A DNA stretch of 64,000 nucleotides from Powellomyces hirtus (lineage: Eukaryota > Chytridiomycota > Chytridiomycetes > Spizellomycetales > Powellomycetaceae): the NCBI GenBank assembly GCA_025526995.1, contig JAHLKG010000006.1, positions 806,001 through 870,000 of the forward strand, in the 5' to 3' direction. The notes under the pieces were generated by a model. That model searched no databases, was not told the origin of the DNA, and saw only the letters and a program-made list of their open reading frames with translations. The position numbers and the translations under genes were made by a program. This document shows positions 1 through 12,100 of the stretch, in pieces (positions within the stretch are counted from its first letter, which is position 1; every line of letters begins with the position of its first letter).

Positions 1-1841
1 AACGAGCTCAATGGGATGTTCGCGGAGAAGGGTCTTGAACATTGGTTCTTTTGACAAGTCCATGACGCTTCATTAATTAGCGACATTAGCATCTGGTCAT
101 GCCATAGCGAAAGACATTTGAAGCTGCGAAACCCACTTTCCCGTTGCCATCCAAACCGCATCAAACGTGTCCTCGCCCATGTTCTCCTCGAATGTCTTTT
201 TGGTACATGTCTCACAACTACTCTTCGTTGGCAATCTTTCAAAAACAACTTCCCATTTCTTTGCCTCATCGTTCCATTGTGCAGATTGAACTGTTTGACA
301 CGCCCGCAACTCGATACGGTTTTGCGAGACAAGATTTTGTACGTCACGAAACACTTCAGGAGTGAGGGAGCCGCCTTGTTTTGCCGTTTGGATCATGGAG
401 AGCCGCGCTGGAAGTCGAGTGACATATGTTTGAGCGGCTTAATTGTGAGCAGATATCGACGGGAATATGAAGCGACTTACTGGCTGGATCCTTCTCGCTC
501 CAAAATTTAGCGAAATGGTAGAGCCGATGTCTTCCTACCCAGGGCAAGGATATGTCAAATTGCTTGATACGGATGTGGGTTCGCGATGCCAAGGTAACCT
601 GCAAAGGACAAAGAAGTTGTTATCGCTCAAAGCCTTTAAGAGAAGAAGGCCACGATGAAAATAGCATGGTCTGATCACAAGCAAGCTATTCACACCTTGT
701 CATATGCTCCAGCCGCCTTCTTTGCCAAATGTCCAGCCGTCAAGCCTCCACCCACAATCAAGAGCTTTTTCTGTTTGTTCAGGTCCTTTCCTCTCCCTAC
801 TAATCCGGGGCAGCATATCTCACAGGCCCTCTCATAACCGCACCATGACGCGATGTCGCTAGAATGAAGCAGCGTGTCGCGTGGGAACGAGGTCTTGGGA
901 ATCGCATGGAAAAACGGCGGGTAGTTTGGAATGTTGGTGTGTCCAATGCTCACAACTACCGCTTTGGCATGAACAACCCGGGCTTGGGAAGGTGATGAAG
1001 CGTCCTTTACGGCGAGGGTAACTTTCATCCCGCCGTTTGCGTCCGCTGCAAGATTAATCACCGAAGCCTTGAGTAGTAGCGACTGAAGGGAATGTTTGTG
1101 GACGAGCTTGTCGCATAGGTCATTGAAGAGTGCGGTGCTGGGGACGTAGAAGGAGGTGTGTTGCGAAGCATTGAAGGTTCGCTTGCCACGACCACTTTTT
1201 GCGCTGTAGTGAGAACAAGTAGTAAGATGGGGCGCTCTGTACATGATGCTGTCGAGTGTGTTGCACCATAAGATGGCCTGTGACCATACCCTTCCCGGCT
1301 CCCCATGCCCTTCTCCAGGAAACCGACAATCTCAGTGATTTCTTCCGTGCGATTCCGCGAATGCGCAAAGGAGCGGAGTGCTTCCGGGTCCGTCCTGACG
1401 GAAAAACACGTGTCAAAAATTGAACGGAGAACAGACAACAACATTGCCCCCCATCTGCCCTTACGCGTCGGGAGTCATTTCAACGGGACTTCTCAAACAG
1501 TCGATACCAAATTCAGTAAAGCTCTTCTTCCATCGTGTCATCCAGGAACCATGAGGATCTACTACAACAACGCCGTCAAGAGGATCTCGCACGTTCGTTC
1601 CATCTGTGGCGGGAGCTTCACCAGGAGTCACCCGCCGAACGTGATGATGGCGGTGATGGATCCTCGAATGCTCAATGTCCGAATACGTTGTGGAGGGATG
1701 ACGAGTGCAAAGACGGGTCAAGAGAGTCAGACTGTGTGGGCCTGCGCCAATGACCAGGAGGTTGTAGGGCTTTTCCTCAGAGCCAAAGGCGACGGCGGGC
1801 TGGATTGAGCCGCCGTGAAGAGGGGACGACGACGGAGACAT
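1..1841 (-). CDS. FAD-dependent oxidoreductase / N-hydroxylase-like (3' end outside window)
   Basis: Two-dinucleotide-fold flavoprotein. The first exon carries the FAD-binding motif VIGAGPHSLTLLTRL close to the N terminus, and a later exon carries a second Rossmann motif, LLIVGGGLTAGHLAKK, as expected for NAD(P)H binding. This layout resembles the lysine/ornithine N-monooxygenase and flavin-containing monooxygenase superfamily; the substrate cannot be told. I chose the ATG at 1841 because it lies just ahead of the FAD motif. Exons join in phase: intron 1464-1395 (GTAAGG...CGTCAG), a second near 1280-1210, a third near 690-600 (GTGTGA...TTTGCAG), a fourth near 465-405 (GTAAGT...TTCCAG) and a fifth near 120-80, after which the reading frame (VMDLSKEPMFKTLL) runs off the left edge. 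The C terminus is therefore missing. The oxidoreductase family is fairly sure; assignment to the N-hydroxylase branch is inference. Confidence 0.65.
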
Positions 1842-2479
1842 GGTCTTGCAGAAATTTGTGATAGTTAACCCCAACGACAACAGTTATGGAAGGACGCAGG
1901 CAGACCAGGTGAGCGGGCAGTGGGGTGAGATGCCGGGGCCCCCGTAACCAGGGAGGGACTCACTCGCGTCATCTTAACCAATAACTGGGGAGGGACCCAC
2001 GTGACAATGAACGCTGCGCCACGTGTGTCTCGACAAGGGCAAACGGAAACCAACCTTTAACAGTGACTTCAACTGTTCAAGTGTGATGGAAAGCAACCAT
2101 AGCTGGAGGGGGCGGTAGTAAATATTCTAACTGCTTTGAAAAGAATGACGACTACCATCCACGATTAGAACCTCCTTCGTCGCACGTCTCACGAGTGATT
2201 ATCTTGGGTTCCGTCGGTTGAGGTGGTCAGCTTTCCACCAGCTTGATAGAGGCCGTACCAAACAGATATATGCTTTCATGACCATGCCGTAGTTCATTCG
2301 GCTCTATATTTGTTACATTGTAGGTTGTCAGACAAAACACAGATGAGATAAAAGAGGATTGCAAAGTTCTCAAGCGTCAACCGATTCGCCAAGTTGAAAA
2401 TCTTCCATGAGTTGCTACATGGCAGATCTCTGGAAGCGACCATGAGTCCACCCGTGTGTGACACCTCTTTCGAAATGCA
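1842..2479. other. No gene seen (about 640 bp)
   Basis: Upstream region of the flavoprotein gene. No long reading frame with protein-like composition and no repeat was recognised. It presumably contains that gene's promoter. Confidence 0.4.
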
Positions 2480-3405
2480 GTGGGCCCTCAACTCGCGTAT
2501 ATAGAACGTGTTTCAAGATTGCCAACGTCCCGCGATTTGTGCGTGAACGATATTGAAGAATTCATACGAATGTTGAGGTTTCACGGACTTTACTACAATC
2601 GTACCTTTTCAAGCTTTCTGGATGCCAACTGTGACGCTTGGATAAGCATTTTTGCATGCTACTTATCCCACGGTGAACGAGAAGACAAATTACGGTTGGA
2701 AAATCTTTGGAAGTGATATTGCTGGTCCGGTTCTGCGTCGACAGCGGGTGACCACCTCACCAACATATGCCACCACGTCGTTCTTCGGGATTATGTTCAA
2801 TGGAAATGAGTACTTTCCAGCTGTGGCGTACGTTTTTTGAAGTATCTGCTGACCAATCGACAAATTCCAAGTCTCATTTCAACGTCCCATGTGCAGCAAT
2901 TTCGATGCGGGTGGAAAAGCACGACTACATTCTTAATGCGACCGGATTTCTGATCTGGTCGGACACGGCAGGTTCTTACAAGTTCGTGTTCAGCTAATCC
3001 ACCACTATGTCGATGGTGCTTACCCCCAGACGAACTACGGAGTCTATCTGCAATACTATGAGCGACATATCCTGATGAGTTTCGTAGACATCGATGATGG
3101 TACTTTCCTTGATAGATGCATCGAGTGACGTCCCGTTGTTGGGGGCCACGGCTGCGCGGCTGCACCCACATTTTGCAGTGACTGCAGCGTTTGGGGCTCA
3201 AGCGAGCGGTTTTCTATCAACTACGGCCCCGGCATCACCATGTGCCGTGGCAATCGCGGCAATTACGCGAATGCATGCAGCAGTCCATGGTATATATCGT
3301 TGCAGCCTTACAATGTCATTGGGATTGGGGAGCTGGGGTCAAGGCCTTACGGGGTGTTGACGTACACTAGTCACACGTCCCTGCGGTCCTTTGCTCGAAT
3401 GCAGT
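2480..3405 (+). pseudogene. Unrecognised coding relic or unresolved multi-exon gene
   Basis: Several stretches on the plus strand look like protein but do not join. In one frame 2994-3125 reads LIHHYVDGAYPQTNYGVYLQ and onward until a TGA at 3126. In the same frame 3129-3403 reads a glycine/aromatic-rich segment including SINYGPGITMCRGNRGNYAN and ends at a TAA. A third segment near 2905-2996 (ATGFLIWSDTAGSYKFVF) is in another frame. I tried GT-AG introns. A 2829-2896 intron (GTACGT...GTGCAG) has good splice sites, and a 3084-3206 intron would bypass the TGA, but no set joins all the pieces. It may be a decayed secreted-protein gene or one with assembly errors. No family was recognised. Confidence 0.3.
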
Positions 3406-4400
3406 AAATGCTGCGCTCGGGACGCTTATCGATCGCTGATGTGCTGGATGCTTCGTGGTCTCTTGGACTGGGGGAGCACTTACGGATATGGAGATATCGA
3501 CGTAGAAGGAGAATAATATAGGGGTATAAACCTTCCGGCATGCTCCATCCTCGCAAACAGACGCAAATACATGTAGGCTGGAAGGCAAGGAGCGGATGAA
3601 GCGGGGCAACGTTTCTGCGAGCGCACCCATCTTTACATCCGCCTCCAATCAATGCGAAGACTCTCAAAAATTGAAAGGTCCAAAGCTAATCTCCCACGGA
3701 TCATGGTCTCCTCCTTGCATGTTATTGCGAGCCCGTCATCAGCATGATACGCCTTCGGCCATACAATCACTATGTTCATGCTATCATCAGTAAACTGACT
3801 CCATCATCTTCACGTTGACCGTGGGGGTGATCACAGATACATAACCCTACAGGTCAGTATCACTGCGTGCTGGTTGTAACCACCACTTGGTTCATTATGT
3901 CAGGCCGAACCTGTTTGGTGAGGCCGCGCCGTTACAAGGTCTGCCTCGGGTTCTTAGCTCCCGTGCCGCGCAAGTCGGAGCCTCGCTCGGCTAGTGCCGG
4001 TGGCCTCAGATCAGTATATAGCCTCATGAATTCGGCATTAGCGCCTCCAATTCGGTTTCACCTTCCCTGCGGTCATGCGGTCCGGTGGACCCTTTCCTAA
4101 TCCGAACTGGCAATCAATCGGAGTATCAAATCAGTAATTCGGCTCGGTGTGGGGCACTCATTCCAATGACAAGTCGGATACGCCTATGTTTCCATCGTGC
4201 ACTGAGTACTGAAGGATCCCGCGTCTCCGATGAAAGTATACCTTCCGACAGGCGGCTTTATTTCATTTAATCGCTATGTACTACAATCAGTTGACAAAAC
4301 TCGATGCCACTGAGGCTCAACCCTAATCAGCATTTTGCACGCAATCCTCTGTAAACAACAACTCATCTATGAAATCTCAAGATCAAGTATTCAAGACTCC
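3406..4400. other. No gene seen (about 1 kb)
   Basis: Only short, mutually overlapping reading frames without recognisable content. It lies between the coding relic and the 3' end of the phytase gene. Confidence 0.4.
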
Positions 4401-5889
4401 TCACTCGTCCTCCTCGTCCTCCTCGTCATCATTCTCCTGCCGTGGATCCCACTTGGGATTCAACTTGAGTTTCTGACCGCTTCCACGAGCAATATCTCTA
4501 AAATCAACGTATTTGAAAGTGGTTTGCTCGGCCTTGGTGCCGTTCGCAAAAGTCTTGTGGTCATCGTGGACGACTAGCAGGCCCGCTGGGAACTCGTCAT
4601 TCAGACCAGTGGACACGACCGCAAGACCGTCAGTCTCCGTGACCTATATCAGTGAGCAGTTAGCGCCAAAGTATCATGTATTGAAGATGTTCTCACGTAC
4701 TTGGTCGATGCCGTTTCCTGGGATCAAGGTGAACGTGGAGAGATATTTGTGAGGCGCTTTGCGCTCATAGATATTGTAGGCGTTAATGCCTTGAACTGAC
4801 ACAATCAGATATCCATCATCCTGAGGCAAGCGGGTGAGTAGCGTGCTCGCAGAAAGCGATCGATTTTTGCATAGTTTTAAGATTATCAGTTACCTTGCTT
4901 TTCCCGTAGAATAAGGACATGCCTTCGACATCAGGGTATAAATGGCCTCCATTCGCTACATCGACACTGTCGACTAGAGTACCCTTGGGTTGCGCTTTGG
5001 GTTCCGCATCGTATCTCCAGACTCCCTGCATGAGACGGTCATTAGAGCCGAATAAATACCAGGAAACGATGCGCTGGGGAAGCCGGACTTACGTTATCCT
5101 CTTCGCCAATGAACAACCAACCATTGTCCTTATCAGCCACACATCCTTCCACCTGGCCGCCGTTCCCAGCCATGAAACGACGCACAAGTTTTGACTGCAG
5201 CTTGTTGTCCTTCTCGGAAATCTCGTATTGGAGATATTCGGATGTTTTAGAGTTGATGAAAACTGGCGGAGAGTAGTACCTTTAGCTTCAGCTTCTGCCG
5301 TAAAAGACATTTACGTGTTTGCCCTCACCGTACTGTTTGCCAGTCTTGGCACTCTTGTATTCACAGCTACCGTACACCGTGAAATTGGCTGGAGTCTTCT
5401 GAGATCCACCCGGGATCTTCTCCAACAGGCCCGATTTTTTGTTGATGTTCCACATGCAGAGGGTATCGTCGGTTCGGCAAGCAGCAACAGCGAGGTCGAT
5501 CTTGTCGTCATCAAATTCAAAATCATAGATCACGTCCACGTTATCGGGTCTGCCTGCCGGGACAAACTGCAAAGACTACATCGCGACTCCCGTCAGTTGT
5601 GTTAACAAAGCAGCATGCTAGCTAGGCGTTGCTTCGGTACCTTGCCCTGCAAGTCAAACACATGCAAACCGCCGTCCTCTTCTTCCTTGGATGTGGTTAT
5701 GACGACCGAGCGGGCCGGGTCTTTTTTATGAATCCATATGGCTGGGTCATCACCGTCGAGACCAGCGGGGCCGGTTTCTCGCTTTGGAACGATTTCATAC
5801 GGTTTGACGCCAGGACCGCTGACTGGGGCTGCGGCGGTCAAGCCGAGGATGGCCAGGCCAGAAAGGAGAGACAGATGTTTGAAAATCAT
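4401..5889 (-). CDS. Secreted beta-propeller phytase (3-phytase-like)
   Basis: Predicted to remove phosphate from myo-inositol hexakisphosphate outside the cell. The first exon starts with a signal peptide ([20 protein letters not shown]), followed by the blade motif [16 protein letters not shown] and [11 protein letters not shown]. Later exons contain [25 protein letters not shown], the acidic pair [24 protein letters not shown] and [18 protein letters not shown]. These are hallmarks of the calcium-dependent six-bladed beta-propeller phytases known mainly from Bacillus and other bacteria, and are unlike the histidine acid phosphatase phytases common in fungi. Six exons are separated by five short introns, for example GTACCG...GATGTAG near 5641-5583 and GTAAGT...CATGCAG near 5094-5033; the phases agree. 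The C terminus ends in an acidic run ([10 protein letters not shown]). The start ATG at 5889 is the one that gives the signal peptide. Confidence 0.85.
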
Positions 5890-6941
5890 CGCGAGGTGCG
5901 ATCACAGCCTGATGCGGGTATCTGAGGGTATACAGCTGGGGTGACAGGAGGTGCATTGGTTTGTTTATATAGGCAGTACATATAGCTCATATTTTTTTTT
6001 GAAGCTTGCAGCAGTTGACGTGTGATCCGTCCTCTGATCTTTTCCAAATGCCACAAACACATGGAGATGCATGCATTTGATGCACGTTTTTCAACGTTAT
6101 AGCCATACGATTGGCCATGTTCCTCAACGTGCAGAATGCGCATTCGAACGTTCCGCGTGTTGCGAAACAGCACGTTGGGGCAAAAACCTTTCACGTTGGA
6201 TCCACCATTGCGACTCATTCCGATGTGACGACGCAGACGACGCGGCGGGCTGTGGTGATACAAGAAGCACATGGCAGCCTGACGCCTCCACGCTTTCCCT
6301 TCCTCTTCTTCAACACTTCCCTTTGGCATTCATTGACGTTGACGTTGACTCGGACGTGCAACGCACCTAACGGTTTCGTGCAAGTGCATGCAATGAGCTG
6401 AATCTCATGGCCTACCATATGGTGGCCATAGCTGGAAGACCCTTGGGAGTCTCATGATGGCGAGAATCTTGACGATGGCGGCAGCAATCCGCGGCATGTT
6501 GCAAGTGCGGGAGCTCACCACGCAAACATTTTCTCCTAACATGCGGGAGACGCCATGGACACGGATCCTACCGCACCCTACTATCTGGAGATCTGTCTCT
6601 TCATTTCTTTTTCAGCATTTCAATTCGGAATTCCTGACGCCGTCAGGCTTGTCAGACTTGTTCTTCTGCCCAAACAACCAGAAAAAAAAGCATTCACAAG
6701 AACATGCTTTTACTAGTGAAACTCCATAACAAGGGGACGGATGATCTGGTGATGGTCTTGCGCGGGCGGCCCCCCGGGAGCAGTTGCTGATGCTGCGAAA
6801 TCTTGCGAAAACATAGCCCGACACGATTTGCTCGGCCGACTGATTATGACGCTATGGGGTCAGACACTATCTAGTCCGGACCAGTGGACCGTATTGGAGG
6901 CATTTTGAGGGTACGAAGGGAAACCCTGAGATGGTGGTATA
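5890..6941. other. No gene seen (about 1 kb)
   Basis: Upstream of the phytase gene. Reading frames on both strands here are short and overlap each other, with no recognisable domain. It presumably contains the phytase promoter. Confidence 0.4.
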
Positions 6942-7235
6942 ATGGCAGATACGCCCGACATTGAAGCAGCATGCTTTTTGGAGACGCTGTTGAAGGAGAA
7001 GACCGCCTCGCAGCACACTGCAGCCCAACTCAATCCAACCAGCGAAAACCGAACTGACATTTCTCACGCATGGAGCAATAGGTCAGTGTTGGAGCGACGC
7101 CTACGATCTGCTGGCCGCATAGTAAGCTGTTTGATGAAGATGACAGAAAGACAGACAAAGACAGACTGGACTTGTTTGCCGAATTGCGATGCGCGGATTG
7201 ATGAGATCGACGCGACACGTGGGCGTACTATATAG
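6942..7235 (+). CDS. Small hypothetical ORF, doubtful
   Basis: An open frame of 97 codons starting at an ATG (MADTPDIEAACFLETLLKEK...), with a mixed, protein-like composition and no recognisable domain or signal. It lies about 100 bp upstream of the metal ATPase start, so it could also be part of that gene's leader region. An antisense frame overlaps it. No function is proposed. Confidence 0.2.
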   Translation: MADTPDIEAACFLETLLKEKTASQHTAAQLNPTSENRTDISHAWSNRSVLERRLRSAGRIVSCLMKMTERQTKTDWTCLPNCDARIDEIDATRGRTI

Positions 7236-7339
7236 AGCGTGTGTGCTAAGGCTATAGTAGGATGGTTGGACTTTCACAGTGTTAACTTTCTCAAGCATTT
7301 GGACCTTTGAACATCTGCTTTGACATCTGCGAGAAACAA

Positions 7340-10300
7340 ATGCCTTGCTGCGATGGCCCTCGGTGCTCAGAGAAGGAGCCGAAAAAAAGCAGCTCAGAAA
7401 AGCAGCAGTGTCCCGGCGGGTCCAAGAAAAGTCAATCTTCCTCTGGACCCACGCCGCCACCCCCAACTTGCGAGGGTAAATCCTGCTGCTCAGCTTGTGT
7501 GGTGGACGTGGGAGGCAGCGCTTCCGCTTCCAGCGGCGGAGGTGGGTCTGCCACAGAGGATGAAGGGGGCGGAGGTGACGACGACGACGATGGCGATAGT
7601 TCGCTCGGAAAGATTCCAACCGTTTTGAAAGGTCGGTAACATCAAAGAGTCCCCTCCTGTGCGTGTTCGCTAGAAGCTACCTACATAGAGCAAGCCAAAG
7701 GTCGCATTATTCCTCCAAAGTCCTGCTGCAAGAGTTCGAAAGGGTCTTTCCTTGGACAACCATCCGGCGGCGGTACTTTTAAAGCGGCCGAAGGTAGGTT
7801 AGGAATCGAAGTTGTGCGAAGCCGCTGGTCTTATACTTACAGAGGATTGATCAGATGACAAAATGCCCGCTTCCGCATGTAGTGTAGTAGTCGACATCGC
7901 GACATCCTGCTGCACAAGCCCTGTCAATCCACCGGCACTGAAGCCGCGCGAAAGCAAAGTTTCTAATGCGACATCCTGCTGCCCAAGCACTGTCAATCGA
8001 CCGGGACTGGAGCCGTGCGAAAGCAAAGCTTCTATTGCGACATCCTGCTGCCCAAGCACTGTCAATCCACCGGGACTGGAGCCGTGCGAAAGCAAAGCTT
8101 CTATTGCGACATCCTGCTGCCCAAGCACTGTCAATCCACTGGGATCAAAGCCGTACGAAATCAAAGCTTCTATTGCGACATCCTGCTGCCCAAGCACTGT
8201 GAATCCACCGGGCCTGAAGCCGTGCGAAATCAAAGCTTCTATTGCGACATCCTGCTGCCCAAGCACTGTGAATCCACCGGGACTGAAGCCGTGCGAAAGC
8301 AAAGTTTCTAGTGCGACATCCTGCTGCGCAAGCACTGTCAATCCACCGGGACTGAAGCCGCGCGAAAGCAAAGCTTCTATTTCCATCGATACGATCAACG
8401 AACACCCTAGGACCACAGAGGAGATTCCTAGGACATGGGTGAAGCTAAGACTCAAAGTATCTGGCATGGTAATTTCCAATCGTTCCAGGGCTGAGTCGAG
8501 CAGTACCTGAATGTCCTTTCTAGACTTGCACCTCCTGTGAGAAGACTCTCCTGGACGCCATGCGGGAAGGATCGTATACAAAACCTATTGGAGTCTCACT
8601 GTTTAGCAACACCGCTGATCTCGCATACGACCAGCAAGCGACAAGTGCGGAGGAGATAGTCCAATACCTGATCAAGAAAACAGGTTTTCAATGCGAGGTG
8701 GAGCATGTCGCGTCCGCCACCGTTGCCCGTTACCACGTCGCAACGACCGACAGCATGGTCGCCAAGACGGTATCGATCGTCGATGTTCAACCTGGTGTAA
8801 TCAATCGCACACTCAAGCGACAAGGTCGCACAGATCAATATCTATTGGAGATTGAGTTCGATGCTGATCTTACAGGACCGCGGACGTTGCTAAAGGGCTT
8901 GATCGGAGCGGACATTGACGCAAAAATATTCAAACAAGAAGACAGTGCTGATCATGGCCAGGAGGAGATCAGATTTTGGGGAATGCGCTTGGCACTCTCG
9001 ACTCTGCTATGCATTCCCGTCATCGTTTTGGTTTATGCCATTCCGGATTCATCTGCGAATATTCGAGTCACAAACAACCTCGACTTGTGGACCGTCCTGG
9101 CCGCAATATTCACTACGCCTATTCAATTCTATGCTGCCGGTCCGATCCACAGCGCAGCCTGGACCACTCTGAAGTCGAAGAAAGTTGAAATGGACATGTT
9201 GGTAACCCTCAGCACATCCGTGGCGTACATATATTCCATCGTCGTCTTGGTGATCCTTTCTGTGAAAGCCAACTCGTCCCTAGAACCCTTCTTTGAGACT
9301 GCCGCACTGCTCGTGACTCTCGTGATCTTGGGCCGCTACATTACTGCCCTTGCAAGGGGCAAAGCGTCGAACGCAATTGCCGCGCTCCGCGGCATGCAAC
9401 CCGACACGGCTCTACTCGCGATAGAAAGGACAGCAGATTCGAAAGATTACGAGGAAGGGGAGGAGATTGACGTGGATCTTCTCCAGCGTGGAGATGTCGT
9501 TGTCATCCGTCCTTCGTCACAAATCCCGGCTGATGGTAAAGGCTGACCGTGCTGGTTTTACTGTTCTCCACCTAAAAAGAGTGCTTTGCCTTCCCGTCAG
9601 GAATTGTGGTGGCAGGTAGAGCCGATGTGGACGAATCCATGATTACAGGAGAACCTGTTCCAGTAATGAAAGAGACAGGAGCCCGTGTGGTTGGCGGAAG
9701 CTTGACATCGGGCGGGATCCTCTTCGTACGGGTCACCCATGTTCCATCTGAGGGAGTTCTCAGCGGCCTCCAACGGATGGTGCAGGAAGCCCAAGCTTCG
9801 CGGGCGCCTGCACAAGCTTTGGCTGACAGGATTGCCGCAGTGTTCACCCCTGCTGTGCTGGTGATTGCCGGCATCGTATTCGTCATTTGGCTTTCAATCG
9901 GAATGGCGGGACAATGGACCTCGGACCGACCTCCTGCAATCGAGGCGCTATTGTACGCGATTGCCGTACTCATAGTATCATGCCCATGCGCCGTTGGGCT
10001 CGGTAAGGCTCCCCTGCCTGCGACAATTTATCCGCGTAGTCTATGCTGACCTTGCGTACATTTCAGCGGTGCCGACAGTTATTGTGGTCGCCACAGGTGT
10101 CGCCGCTCAAAGAGGCATTCTCTTCAAAAATGGCGGAAATCTCGAGGCTGCTGCTGGACTTGATGTAGTTGTATTCGACAAGACGGGTACGCTTACATCC
10201 GGGACATTTGCAGTCGTCAGCGAAACTTATGTCAAGGACGATACGATGCTTGAAGAGATACGATCTACCATTTTGACCATCGCGACCTTGAGTGAACACA

Positions 10301-11299
10301 TTTTGGCACGTGCTATCGCCGACCATTTGAAGAAAATGGAAACTAGCGGTTTTTCAAGCGTGTCCCATGTGGTCAGCCAGCCAGGTTTGGGCATACAAGG
10401 AACGGTGAACGGTGTCGATGTTAGGCTGGGACGACCTTCCTGGGTTGCAGAGAACATACATGACCGCGAGTTGGACGCTGCTCTGCATCTGGCCAAGATT
10501 GAAGGATGTTCTGGTAAGCTGCGATGCGAAAATTCCCATTTGCATTTACCGTTTGATGCGGCAGATTCAACCAAAATTGATGGGTTACCTATTTCAAGTG
10601 GTTGCTGCGTCCATCAATGGCGTCACCGTTGCCATTTACCGATTGAGTGATTCCATCCGCGTGGATGCAAAGGAAGCGGTTGATTTCCTGATTTCCGCGG
10701 GAACCCAGGTTCATATTCTTAGCGGCGACCTTCCAGATACTGTACGACGCCTGGCACAAACACTTGGTATGGTTGTCAATATAGTTTCTGACTTGCCACC
10801 TACATTTCATCTTACCAGCTTGGGTCCCCATTTAGGAATTGAGGCCGCAAACGCGATAGGTGGCTGTCTACCCGCCGATAAACTGTTACGGCTGAAAGCG
10901 CTACAGTATTCCGGACATCGAATTGCGTTCGTCGGCGACGGGTCTAACGATGCACCCGGGCTTGCACAAGCCGACGTTGGAATAGCTTTCGGCTCGGGAA
11001 CGGACTTGGCAATGAGCACAGCAGGTGTTATCCTCCTTCAGCCCCGTGTCATGGGGGTACCGGATGTGCTGGTTATTGCCAAGAGTGCTCGACGTACGAT
11101 CAAAGCGAACTTTTCGTGGGCATTTCTTTACAATGTGGCAGCCATACTTTTGGCAGCCGGCGCCTTCACAGCTCTTGGTGGTGTGCGCATCCCCCCGGCA
11201 CTTGCGGGTCTTGGGGAATTAGTCAGTGTGCTTCCAGTTATCATCTTTTCCATGATATTGCGTAAACAGCGCTGGCCATCAGCAAGTCGTGGCAACTAA
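7340..11299 (+). CDS. P1B-type heavy-metal ATPase with cysteine-rich repeat N terminus
   Basis: Seven exons (7340-7631, 7689-7793, 7855-8468, 8524-9535, 9601-10002, 10067-10513, 10599-11299) join in phase to about 1,190 aa. The N terminus is cysteine-rich (MPCCDGPRC, GKSCCSAC, PKSCCKSS), then seven 23-residue repeats containing SCCPST, at about residues 148-309. One heavy-metal-associated domain follows; its GMTCTSC motif is formed exactly across the 8469-8523 intron. The P-type core has TGEP, the intramembrane CPC, DKTGTLTSG (phosphorylated Asp) and GDGSNDAP. CPC predicts Cu+/Ag+ or another soft metal. Two things are odd: the nucleotide-binding SEHP motif reads SEHI, and the last transmembrane segments lack the usual Met/Ser-Ser metal ligands. 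It is convergent with the CDF transporter gene, which suggests a metal-detoxification pair. TTG 7307 lies upstream in frame; the ATG at 7340 is preferred. Confidence 0.9.
7901..8383 (+). repeat. 69-bp tandem repeat, seven units, in frame
   Basis: Seven head-to-tail units begin at about 7901, 7970, 8039, 8108, 8177, 8246 and 8315. Each encodes 23 residues with the pattern ATSCCPSTVNPPGLEPCESK or close variants. Unit length is an exact multiple of three, and the central units are nearly identical at DNA level, so the array probably expands and contracts by recombination without breaking the frame. Each unit supplies a CC pair and often a third Cys. Confidence 0.95.
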
Positions 11300-12100
11300 G
11301 GTGGGCAGAAGGTGGAATGCGTTCAGAATGGTGCTTTCAGCTTGTACTCCAGCGGATTACGAACGACGGGTAGCCAGTGGATCCCCCAATATGTAACTCT
11401 TGACTATCAATGATAGTAGTAGTCCATCTTAACAGGGCATACATTGTCTGCTCTTCAATATCACGGATGCGGGTTTTGCTCATAAGCTCACCGGGACCAA
11501 AAAGCTCCTCAAGGCTGTAAGGCTCTCCGTGTCCAACAGCACGTTTGAGTCTCGGCCAATAGACCCCTGCCTTGCTAGTGTGCGACTTGTGTTCCTATGA
11601 GACGGTGCATTTGCGGCATTTTCGAACTTGACAACGAGCGAACGCAACTGGCCGTCGTGTAGGCGGAGAGATCCCCTGTTGGAATCAATACGCTTTCTCT
11701 GCACGTCAGACTTGCCGAGTGTCCGTATCTCAGATAGGAAACGACTATACTAGCGTTGATGCCAAATTTCATACGCAAAGATGGGCTTCGACTGGATCAT
11801 CCAATCATACACATTTAGCCTCGTTCCCGGTATTCTTTCCCCATAGTTAGCAAGCAACAATGTTTTCCATATAGGAATTAGGGCGGCATCAGTATAAGTG
11901 ACAGGATTCCATTGTCCCTCGATCTACGCACGCATCCGGAAGCTCAAGCCGGGACCTGAGAATTACTTATTCACCGCAATGCTCTCTAAAGCCACATTTC
12001 CGCTTCCATCCACACCACGTGGAGATGGTATAGGAACCGGGCAACAAATGTTCGCCTCACAAATATTTTCAGAACACTTCAAAAGACATGTTGTCTCGCT
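11300..12100. other. Convergent intergenic region, no gene seen
   Basis: Lies between the 3' ends of the metal ATPase and the CDF transporter genes. A minus-strand open frame of about 70 codons (11480-11704) has protein-like composition but no recognisable domain and no supporting context, so I do not call it. Confidence 0.4.

Noticed and set aside
7307..7339. Extra N-terminal residues of the metal ATPase
   Set aside because: The upstream frame opens at TTG, not ATG. The first ATG is at 7340.
7863..8510. Minus-strand 260-codon ORF opposite the 69-bp repeats (7799-8581)
   Set aside because: Repeat length divisible by three keeps all frames open. Only the plus strand joins to the HMA domain and the ATPase.
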